A DNA stretch of 5,766 nt, taken from Prevotellaceae bacterium UBA7017. Its GTDB lineage: Bacteria > Bacteroidota > Bacteroidia > Bacteroidales > Bacteroidaceae. Position 1 is the stretch's first letter; each line of letters starts with the position of its first letter. Below the pieces are notes generated by a model, which had not been told where the DNA came from, ran no database searches, and saw only the letters and a list, made by a program, of their open reading frames with translations. Both the position numbers and the translations under genes were made by a program. The stretch lies in the NCBI GenBank assembly GCA_002449535.1, contig DJWZ01000150.1, positions 9,913 through 15,678 on the forward strand, written 5' to 3'. This document shows, piece after piece, positions 1 to 5,547 of the stretch.

Positions 1-1980
1 ACAATGGACTGGATGGAACAGGAGCAGGAGCGTGGTATCACTATTACCTCTGCTGCTACAACATGTTTCTGGAAGTATAACGACAAGCAGTATAAGATTA
101 ACCTTATCGATACTCCGGGACACGTGGACTTCACTGCTGAGGTGGAGCGTTCTTTGCGTGTGCTCGATGGTGCTGTTGCAACTTATTGTGCAGTAGGTGG
201 TGTAGAGCCTCAGTCAGAGACTGTATGGCGCCAGGCTGATAAGTATGAGGTTCCTCGTATCGGATATGTAAACAAGATGGACCGTTCTGGTGCAAACTTC
301 TTTGATGTCGTGCAGCAGATGAAGGATGTCCTGGGTGCAAATCCAGTACCTCTCTGTGTGCCAATCGGTGCAGAAGAGACCTTCAAGGGTCTTGTTGACC
401 TCGTTAAGATGAAGGCTATCCTTTGGCATGATGAGACAATGGGTGCTGACTATGACGTAGAGGAAATTCCTGCAGACCTCGTTGACGAGTGCAACGAATG
501 GCGTGAGAAGCTCCTTGAGTCTGCAGCAAACTTTGACGAGGCACTTATGGAGAAGTATTTCGAAGACCCTTCTACTATCACAGAAGAAGAGATTATCGCT
601 GCTATCCGTAAGGGAACACTTGCTTTGGAGTGTGTGCCTATGCTTTGCGGTTCTTCATTCAAGAACAAGGGCGTGCAGACAATGCTTGACTATGTTTGCG
701 CATTGCTTCCTTCTCCACTGGATAACCCAGAGGTAGTAGGAACAGAGCCAGGCGATGAGTCTGTTGAGGTTAAGTTCGAAACAAAAGAGGACGCTCCAAC
801 AGCAGCTCTCGCATTCAAGATTGCAACAGACCCATATGTAGGACGTCTCGTATTCTTCCGTGTATATTCAGGTAAGATTGAGGCTGGTTCTTATGTATAT
901 AACCCACGTTCTGGCAAGAAGGAGCGTATCAGCCGCCTCTTCCAGATGCACTCAAACAAGCAGAATCCTGTTGATGAAATCGCTGCAGGTGATATCGGTT
1001 CTGGTGTAGGGTTCAAAGATATCCGTACAGGTGATACCCTCTGTGATGAGGATCACCAGATAGTATTGGAGTCTATGACATTCCCTGATACCGTTATCTC
1101 TATTGCCGTAGAGCCAAAGTCACAGGCTGATATTGCAAAACTTGACAATGGTCTTGCTAAGCTTGCTGAAGAAGACCCAACATTCACAGTTCGTACAGAT
1201 GAGCAGAGCGGTCAGACTGTTATCAGCGGTATGGGTGAGTTGCACCTCGATATCATCATCGATCGTCTGAAGCGTGAGTTCAAGGTTGAATGTAATCAGG
1301 GTAAGCCACAGGTTAACTACAAGGAAGCAATCACCAAGGAAGTCAACCTCCGTGAGGTTTATAAGAAGCAGTCAGGTGGACGCGGTAAGTTCGCTGACAT
1401 CATTGTTAACATCGGTCCTAAGGACGAAGACTATAAGGAAGGCGATTTGCAGTTCATCAATGAGGTGAAGGGCGGTAACGTGCCTAAGGAATTCATCCCA
1501 GCTGTTCAGAAGGGCTTCGAAGACTGTCTCAAGAGTGGTGTACTTGGCGGATATCCTGTAACAGGTCTGAAGGTTACACTTATCGATGGTAGCTTCCACC
1601 CAGTTGACTCTGACCAGTTGTCATTCGAACTCGCTGCGCGCAATGCTTTCAAGAATGCATGTCCTAAGGCAGGTCCTTGCCTCATGGAGCCAATCATGAA
1701 GGTAGAGGTTGTAACACCAGAAGAGAACATGGGTGACGTAATCGGTGACCTCAATAAGCGTCGTGGTATGGTACAGGGTATGGAAGATGCCCGTTCCGGC
1801 GCTAAGGTCGTTAAGGCTATGGTTCCATTGGCTGAGATGTTCGGCTATGTAACAGCATTGCGTACCATCACATCAGGTCGTGCTACTTCTTCTATGGAAT
1901 ATGACCACCACGAGCCAGTATCAAGCTCTATCGCCAAGGCAATCTTGGAGGAGAACGGCGGTCGCGCTGATTTGGTATAA
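1..1980 (+). CDS. fusA: Elongation factor G (EF-G), 5'-truncated by window edge
   Basis: Cytoplasmic translational GTPase that drives tRNA-mRNA translocation and, with ribosome recycling factor, splits post-termination ribosomes. The frame is open from base 1 (ACA codon), and the ATG at 4 is an internal Met in the family motif TMDWMEQEQERGITITSAAT, so roughly 50 N-terminal residues including the P-loop lie upstream. Counting from that Met: switch I remnant RGITIT (10-15), switch II DTPGH (36-40) with the catalytic His40, NKMD (90-93), G5-like CGSSFK (215-220), domain II about 265-365, domain III from about 370, domain IV from the QSGGRGKF segment (456-463) with tip His532 in GSFHPVDS (equivalent to E. 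coli His583), then domain V ending in GRADLV. All visible GTPase residues are present, so this is the canonical factor rather than the GTPase-deficient EF-G2 paralog described in Bacteroides. TAA stop at 1978-1980. It is followed by rpsJ, not tuf. Confidence 0.98.
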   Translation, partial: TMDWMEQEQERGITITSAATTCFWKYNDKQYKINLIDTPGHVDFTAEVERSLRVLDGAVATYCAVGGVEPQSETVWRQADKYEVPRIGYVNKMDRSGANFFDVVQQMKDVLGANPVPLCVPIGAEETFKGLVDLVKMKAILWHDETMGADYDVEEIPADLVDECNEWREKLLESAANFDEALMEKYFEDPSTITEEEIIAAIRKGTLALECVPMLCGSSFKNKGVQTMLDYVCALLPSPLDNPEVVGTEPGDESVEVKFETKEDAPTAALAFKIATDPYVGRLVFFRVYSGKIEAGSYVYNPRSGKKERISRLFQMHSNKQNPVDEIAAGDIGSGVGFKDIRTGDTLCDEDHQIVLESMTFPDTVISIAVEPKSQADIAKLDNGLAKLAEEDPTFTVRTDEQSGQTVISGMGELHLDIIIDRLKREFKVECNQGKPQVNYKEAITKEVNLREVYKKQSGGRGKFADIIVNIGPKDEDYKEGDLQFINEVKGGNVPKEFIPAVQKGFEDCLKSGVLGGYPVTGLKVTLIDGSFHPVDSDQLSFELAARNAFKNACPKAGPCLMEPIMKVEVVTPEENMGDVIGDLNKRRGMVQGMEDARSGAKVVKAMVPLAEMFGYVTALRTITSGRATSSMEYDHHEPVSSSIAKAILEENGGRADLV

Positions 1981-1983
1981 AAT

Positions 1984-2020
1984 AAAGAGTACCCGTGAGC
2001 AAATGACTCTTTACGGGTAC
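1984..2020 (+). promoter_or_regulatory. Inverted-repeat stem-loop in the fusA-rpsJ spacer (possible attenuator or processing site)
   Basis: GTACCCGT (1989-1996) is perfectly complementary to ACGGGTAC (2013-2020), an 8-bp stem that can be extended inside by GAG (1997-1999) with CTC (2007-2009) if TTT (2010-2012) bulges. A competing stem pairs AAAGAGT (1984-1990) with ACTCTTT (2006-2012). The downstream flank CATATTTAAATAAT is AT-rich but has no clean T-run, so this is at best a weak intrinsic terminator for + strand transcription. Read on the - strand the stem is followed by TCTTTATTTTAT, a more T-rich tail, but there is no - strand gene to terminate. Its place after fusA suggests partial termination, RNA processing or 3'-end protection between the str and S10 segments. 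The function is inference; only the pairing is seen. Confidence 0.5.
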
Positions 2021-2061
2021 CATATTTAAATAATAACAATAATAAAACAAACTGAAAAATT

Positions 2062-2367
2062 ATGAGTCAGAAAATCCGTATCAAGCTGAAGTCTTATGAC
2101 CACACACTGGTTGACAAGTCAGCTGAGAAGATTGTTAAAGCCGTTAAGGCAACAGGCGCTATCGTTAGTGGTCCAATTCCACTTCCAACACACAAGCGCA
2201 TCTATACAGTAAACCGTTCTACCTTCGTTAACAAGAAGGCTCGTGAGCAGTTCCAGCTTTCAGACTACAAGCGTCTGATTGACATCTACAGCTCAACAAC
2301 AAAGACTGTTGACGCTCTGATGAAGCTCGACCTCCCTTCTGGTGTAGAAGTAGAAATCAAGGTGTAG
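2062..2367 (+). CDS. rpsJ: 30S ribosomal protein S10 (uS10, NusE)
   Basis: Component of the 30S head; the same protein, as NusE, pairs with NusB in antitermination complexes and links to NusG. The 101-residue product has the usual length (E. coli 103). It shows KIRIKLKSYDHTLVD at the N-terminus, GPIPLPT (37-43), the loop VNRSTFVNKKAREQ and the C-terminal KTVDALMKLDLPSGVEVEI. Val56 aligns with E. coli Val57, the loop-tip residue where tigecycline-resistance changes have been reported, and is unchanged. The ATG at 2062 is preceded by an A-rich leader (ACTGAAAAATT) without a Shine-Dalgarno motif. Translation ends in a tandem TAG TAA (2365-2370). It is the first gene of the S10 cluster but lies only 81 nt after fusA; the spacer has no obvious Bacteroidota promoter (TTTG around -33, TAnnTTTG around -7), so read-through from fusA is likely. 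Confidence 0.98.
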   Translation: MSQKIRIKLKSYDHTLVDKSAEKIVKAVKATGAIVSGPIPLPTHKRIYTVNRSTFVNKKAREQFQLSDYKRLIDIYSSTTKTVDALMKLDLPSGVEVEIKV

Positions 2368-2413
2368 TAAATTATTAAACGTAACAAGGAATAAATTAAA
2401 AATTTAAATTGAA

Positions 2414-3028
2414 ATGCCAGGATTAATTGGAAGAAAAATCGGAATGACATCCGTTTTCAGTGCCGACGGTAAGAATACACCGTGCACTGTCATCGAAGCT
2501 GGTCCTTGTGTCGTAACCCAGGTTAAGACCGTTGAGAAAGACGGTTATGCTGCATATCAGCTTGGTTTCGGCGAGCGTAAGGAGTCTCGTACAACCAAAC
2601 CAATGATGGGAGCCTTTAAGAAGGTCGGCACAACACCAAAACAGCACTTGGCCGAGTTCAAATTCGACGAGGAGAAAAACCTCGGAGACACCATTACAGC
2701 GGAAATCTTTTCTGAAGGCGACTTCGTTGACGTTGTCGGCACATCAAAGGGTAAAGGTTTCCAAGGTGTTGTAAAGCGTCACGGTTTTGGTGGCGTAGGA
2801 CAGGCTACACACGGTCAGGATGACCGCCTTCGTAAGCCAGGTTCTATCGGTGCCTGCTCTTACCCTGCAAAGGTATTCAAGGGCATGCGCATGGGTGGAC
2901 ACATGGGCAACGAGCGTGTTACAACGCAGAATCTGCGAGTTATTAAAGTTATCCCAGAGAGCAACCTCGTTATCGTAAAGGGCTCTGTTGCAGGATATAA
3001 TGGTTCAACAGTATTAATCAAGAAGTAA
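2414..3028 (+). CDS. rplC: 50S ribosomal protein L3 (uL3)
   Basis: Early-assembly large-subunit protein that binds the 3' domain of 23S rRNA and sends a loop toward the peptidyl transferase centre. The 204-residue product (E. coli 209) begins MPGLIGRKIGMTSVF, carries the family signature region FVDVVGTSKGKGFQGVVKRHGF (about 104-125, with GTSKGKGFQG at 109-118) and the central loop KPGSIGACSYPAKVFKG followed by MGNERVTTQNL. By alignment with E. coli the QNQ triplet 148-150 is Ala147-Cys148-Ser149 here, so the Gln150 methylated by PrmB in E. coli is absent. The leader between rpsJ and this ATG is 46 nt and very A/T-rich, including the palindrome AATTTAAATT (2401-2410). AAGGA at 2386-2390 is 23 nt from the start, too far to act as a ribosome binding site. 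Stop TAA at 3026-3028. Confidence 0.98.
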   Translation: MPGLIGRKIGMTSVFSADGKNTPCTVIEAGPCVVTQVKTVEKDGYAAYQLGFGERKESRTTKPMMGAFKKVGTTPKQHLAEFKFDEEKNLGDTITAEIFSEGDFVDVVGTSKGKGFQGVVKRHGFGGVGQATHGQDDRLRKPGSIGACSYPAKVFKGMRMGGHMGNERVTTQNLRVIKVIPESNLVIVKGSVAGYNGSTVLIKK

Positions 3029-3032
3029 GGTC

Positions 3033-3662
3033 ATGGAAGTAAACGTATTAGACATACAGGGCAAAGAGACAGGCCGCAAAGTGGTTCTGAACGATGCTAT
3101 TTACGCTATCGAGCCTAACGACCATGTTCTCTACCTCGATGTAAAGCAGTATCTCGGCAATCAGCGTCAGGGTACAGCAAAGGCAAAAGAGCGCAGCGAA
3201 ATGTCTGGCTCAACACGCAAACTCGGTCGTCAGAAGGGTGGCGGCGGTGCACGTCGTGGTGATATTAACTCACCAGTGCTCGTTGGTGGCGCACGTGTAT
3301 TCGGTCCACGTCCACGCGATTACCGCACAAAGCTCAATTTAAAAACAAAGCAGCTCGCTCGTAAGAGTGCTCTCTCATACAAGGTACAGGAAAATGGTAT
3401 CGTTGTTGTTGAGGACTTCAACATCCAGACACCAAAGACCAAGGAGATACTCAACATCATGAAGGCTCTCGGCGTTGATGGTAAGAAGGTACTCTTCCTT
3501 ATGCCTGAAGAGAATAAGAGTGTATATCTTTCAGCACGCAACCTGCAGAAGGTAGAGGTGATGGGTGCAGCAATGCTCAACGCCTACAAGGTGATGAACG
3601 CTGACACTATCGTACTCTGCGAGAACGCTGTTAAGAAAATAGAAGAAGTCTTAATCAAGTAA
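3033..3662 (+). CDS. rplD: 50S ribosomal protein L4 (uL4)
   Basis: Large-subunit protein whose extended loop lines the constriction of the peptide exit tunnel; in E. coli it also represses the S10 operon through an mRNA leader. The 209-residue product (E. coli 201) has NQRQGTAKAKERSEMSGSTRK leading to the loop RQKGGGGARRGDINSPVLVGGARVFGPRPRDYR (66-98), then the globular part with KSALSYK, VVVEDF, PKTKEIL and LSARNLQKVEV. Lys68 matches E. coli Lys63, a known macrolide-resistance position, and is unchanged. The usual Thr and Arg of the E. coli motif QKGTGRAR are both Gly here, giving four glycines at 69-72. The ATG at 3033 lies 4 nt after the rplC stop. AAGG at 3027-3030 sits only 2 nt from it, too close for a normal ribosome binding site, so translational coupling to rplC is likely. 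Confidence 0.97.
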   Translation: MEVNVLDIQGKETGRKVVLNDAIYAIEPNDHVLYLDVKQYLGNQRQGTAKAKERSEMSGSTRKLGRQKGGGGARRGDINSPVLVGGARVFGPRPRDYRTKLNLKTKQLARKSALSYKVQENGIVVVEDFNIQTPKTKEILNIMKALGVDGKKVLFLMPEENKSVYLSARNLQKVEVMGAAMLNAYKVMNADTIVLCENAVKKIEEVLIK

Positions 3663-3669
3663 ACTTAAA

Positions 3670-3675
3670 AAGGAG
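3670..3675 (+). promoter_or_regulatory. Shine-Dalgarno sequence of rplW
   Basis: AAGGAG lies in the 22-nt rplD-rplW spacer, with 9 nt between its last G and the ATG at 3685. It is a near-perfect complement to the 16S rRNA 3' end at normal spacing. No other gene in the window has a comparable motif at usable distance: the rest have A-rich leaders. That contrast makes it notable in Bacteroidota, where most genes lack such motifs. Confidence 0.75.
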
Positions 3676-3684
3676 AAACAGATT

Positions 3685-3978
3685 ATGGCATTTATCATTA
3701 AGCCCATTGTCACTGAGAAGATGACAAGGATTACAGAAAAGCGGCCAAACCGCTATGGCTTCATTGTTAAGCCAGAGGCCAACAAGATCCAGATTAAGCA
3801 GGAGGTTGAGGCTCGCTACAATGTTACAGTAGAAGACGTTAACACTATGAGATATGCTGGCAAGCGCTCAAGCCGCTATACAAAGGCTGGTCTCATCCGT
3901 GGTCAGAAGAACGCCTTCAAGAAAGCAATCGTTACTCTTAAAGAGGGCGAGGAAATAGATTTTTACAGCAATATATAA
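3685..3978 (+). CDS. rplW: 50S ribosomal protein L23 (uL23)
   Basis: Protein at the mouth of the peptide exit tunnel, the docking site for trigger factor and the signal recognition particle. The 97-residue product (E. coli 100) begins MAFIIKPIVTEKMTRITEK; Glu11 in VTEK aligns with E. coli Glu18, the trigger-factor contact, and is conserved. The core YGFIVKPEANKIQIKQEVEARYNVTVEDVNTMRY is followed by a basic arm KRSSRYTKAGLIRGQKNAFKKA and the typical C-terminus IVTLKEGEEIDFY. The start is well supported by the upstream AAGGAG with 9-nt spacing. Stop TAA at 3976-3978, 9 nt before rplB. The position between rplD and rplB is the standard S10-operon order. Confidence 0.98.
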   Translation: MAFIIKPIVTEKMTRITEKRPNRYGFIVKPEANKIQIKQEVEARYNVTVEDVNTMRYAGKRSSRYTKAGLIRGQKNAFKKAIVTLKEGEEIDFYSNI

Positions 3979-3987
3979 TATTAGAAA

Positions 3988-4815
3988 ATGGCAGTACGTA
4001 AATTAAAACCAGTTACACCTGGTCAAAGACACAAAGTTATTGGCACGTTCGAGGATATTACTGCATCCGTGCCAGAGAAGTCTCTCGTTTACGGTAAGCG
4101 TTCTACCGGTGGTCGAAACAACACTGGTAAGATGACTGTCCGTTACAAAGGCGGTGGTCACAAGAAGAAGTTCCGTATGATCGACTTCAAGCGAGAGAAA
4201 GATGGTGTTCCAGCTGTAGTAAAGTCAATAGAGTATGATCCAAACCGTTCGGCTCGTATCGCTCTGTTGTACTATGTTGACGGTGAAAAACGTTACATTA
4301 TTGCTCCTAACGGACTTCAGGTAGGTGCTACATTGATGTCTGGTGCGGAGGCTGCTCCTGAGGTAGGCAATGCTCTTCCTTTGGCAAGCATTCCAGTAGG
4401 TACCGTTATCCACAACATCGAGCTCCGTCCCGGACAGGGTGCTCTGCTCGTTCGTTCGGCAGGTAATTTCGCTCAGTTGACTTCTCGTGAAGGCAGTTAT
4501 TGTGTAATTAAACTCCCTTCTGGCGAAACACGTAAGGTGCTTTCTGCTTGTAAGGCAACAGTAGGAGCTGTTGGCAACTCTGACCATGCTCTTGAGCAGT
4601 CAGGTAAGGCAGGACGCTCACGCTGGCTCGGTCGTCGTCCACACAACCGTGGTGTTGTAATGAACCCAGTTGATCACCCAATGGGTGGTGGTGAAGGACG
4701 TCAGTCAGGCGGACACCCACGTTCACGTAAGGGCTTATATGCTAAGGGTCTCAAGACTCGTGCTCCCAAGAAGCAAAGCAATAAGTACATTATAGAAAGA
4801 GCTAACAAGAAGTAA
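3988..4815 (+). CDS. rplB: 50S ribosomal protein L2 (uL2)
   Basis: One of the most conserved large-subunit proteins; it is needed for subunit association and a fully active peptidyl transferase centre. The 275-residue product (E. coli 273) aligns without offset in the functional region. Visible features are the N-terminal basic stretch, SGGRNNTGK-like TGGRNNTGKMTVRYKGGGHKKKFR (40-62), DFKREKDGVPAVV, EYDPNRSARIALLYY, the OB/SH3-like core with YIIAPNGLQVG and RSAGNFAQL, and the C-terminal motif MNPVDHPMGGGEGR (225-238). His230 (E. coli His229 in mature numbering) is present. The next His of the proteobacterial motif VDHPH is Met232 here, which I recall as normal for Bacteroidota. The leader AATATTAGAAA has no Shine-Dalgarno motif, and the 9-nt gap suggests coupling with rplW. 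Stop TAA at 4813-4815. Confidence 0.98.
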   Translation: MAVRKLKPVTPGQRHKVIGTFEDITASVPEKSLVYGKRSTGGRNNTGKMTVRYKGGGHKKKFRMIDFKREKDGVPAVVKSIEYDPNRSARIALLYYVDGEKRYIIAPNGLQVGATLMSGAEAAPEVGNALPLASIPVGTVIHNIELRPGQGALLVRSAGNFAQLTSREGSYCVIKLPSGETRKVLSACKATVGAVGNSDHALEQSGKAGRSRWLGRRPHNRGVVMNPVDHPMGGGEGRQSGGHPRSRKGLYAKGLKTRAPKKQSNKYIIERANKK

Positions 4816-4840
4816 ACCCACAAATTAAAGAAAAGAAATT

Positions 4841-5107
4841 ATGAGTCGTTCACTTAAAAAGGGTCCATATATCAACGTTTCTCTCGAGAAGAAAATTCTC
4901 GCTATGAATGAGAGCGGAAAGAAAAGTGTCGTAAAGACATGGGCCAGAGCTTCTGTAATCTCACCTGATTTCGTGGGTCATACAGTAGCTGTTCATAACG
5001 GTAACAAATTCATTCCTGTCTATGTGACGGAGAACATGGTCGGACACAAGTTCGGCGAGTTTGCTCCAACACGTCGTTTCGGCGGACATGCCGGTAACAA
5101 GAAATAA
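4841..5107 (+). CDS. rpsS: 30S ribosomal protein S19 (uS19)
   Basis: Protein of the 30S head that pairs with uS13 and forms contacts with the A-site tRNA region and the B1 inter-subunit bridge. The 88-residue product (E. coli 92) starts MSRSLKKGPYINV, then shows TWARASVISPDFVGHTVAVHNGNKFIPVYVTENMVGHKFGEFAPTR (33-78), which contains the family signature. The C-terminal element reads TRRFGGHAGNKK where E. coli has TRTYRGHAADKK, so the Thr and Arg flanking the aromatic residue are Arg79 and Gly81. The ATG at 4841 follows a purine-rich leader (AAAGAAAAGAAATT) with no GGAG core; no other in-frame ATG fits the conserved N-terminus. Spacer from rplB is 25 nt. Stop TAA at 5105-5107. Confidence 0.98.
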   Translation: MSRSLKKGPYINVSLEKKILAMNESGKKSVVKTWARASVISPDFVGHTVAVHNGNKFIPVYVTENMVGHKFGEFAPTRRFGGHAGNKK

Positions 5108-5137
5108 GGCGGGCTAATCCATTAAAAAGAAAACTAA

Positions 5138-5542
5138 ATGGGAGCAAGAAAACATAACGCTGCTGAAGCTATTAAAGCGGCTAAAAAGAATCAATACTTT
5201 GCCAAGCTCGTTGGTGTGCCCTCATCTCCACGTAAGATGCGCTACGTTGTGGACATGATTCGTGGCATGGAGGTAAACAGAGCTCTTGGCGTACTCCGTT
5301 TCTCTAAGAAGCAGGCTTCTGCTGACGTTGAGAAACTGTTGCGCTCTGCTATCGCAAACTGGGAGGTCAAGAATGACCGCAAAGCTGAAGATGGCGAGTT
5401 GTATATCTCAAAGATATTTGTTGACGAAGGCGTAACAATGAAGCGTATGCGTCCTGCACCACAGGGACGTGGATATCGTATCCGCAAACGTTCTAATCAC
5501 GTAACGCTGTTTGTAGACACAAAAACCAATGATGAAAAATAA
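5138..5542 (+). CDS. rplV: 50S ribosomal protein L22 (uL22), with N-terminal extension
   Basis: Large-subunit protein that contacts all 23S rRNA domains; its beta-hairpin lines the exit tunnel opposite uL4. The 134-residue product is 24 longer than E. coli (110): about 17 extra basic and Ala-rich residues at the N-terminus (MGARKHNAAEAIKAAKK), two in the middle (near EVKNDRKAEDGE) and five at the C-terminus. The extension matches Bacteroidales uL22 as I recall it, which supports the ATG at 5138 over any internal start. Core motifs are SSPRKMRYVVDMIRGMEVNRAL, LLRSAIANWE, SKIFVDEGVTMKRMRPAPQGRGYRIRKRSNHVTLFV; Met101-Lys102-Arg103 equal the MKR triplet whose deletion in E. coli gives erythromycin resistance. 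The leader is A-rich without a Shine-Dalgarno motif. Stop TAA at 5540-5542, 5 nt before rpsC. Confidence 0.98.
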   Translation: MGARKHNAAEAIKAAKKNQYFAKLVGVPSSPRKMRYVVDMIRGMEVNRALGVLRFSKKQASADVEKLLRSAIANWEVKNDRKAEDGELYISKIFVDEGVTMKRMRPAPQGRGYRIRKRSNHVTLFVDTKTNDEK

Positions 5543-5547
5543 GTAGT

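Noticed and set aside
4..6. ATG at position 4 as the true fusA start
   Set aside because: The codon before it is in frame, the Met is the internal one of the conserved TMDWMEQEQERG segment, and starting here would delete the P-loop. The gene is truncated by the window, not shortened.
131..668. Several antisense and alternate-frame open frames of 71-84 codons inside fusA
   Set aside because: All are embedded in the conserved EF-G frame. Their compositions are those of shadow translations, and no ribosome binding site or coding signature supports them.
2024..2031. ATTTAAAT palindrome before rpsJ, repeated within AATTTAAATT before rplC (2401-2410), considered as a shared operator
   Set aside because: The two copies lie at very different distances from their starts (30 and 4 nt) in extremely A/T-rich spacers, so chance explains them.
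2021..2061. Possible internal promoter for rpsJ
   Set aside because: The stretch is A/T-rich but has neither TAnnTTTG nor an upstream TTTG at about 25 nt spacing, so there is no sequence support.
2386..2390. AAGGA as a Shine-Dalgarno sequence for rplC
   Set aside because: It is 23 nt from the start codon, well beyond usable spacing.
4225..4587. Antisense open frame of 120 codons within rplB
   Set aside because: It lies wholly inside a highly conserved gene, its translation resembles no family I know (Cys/Ser/Thr-rich, typical of a reverse-frame shadow), and no leader or promoter is evident.
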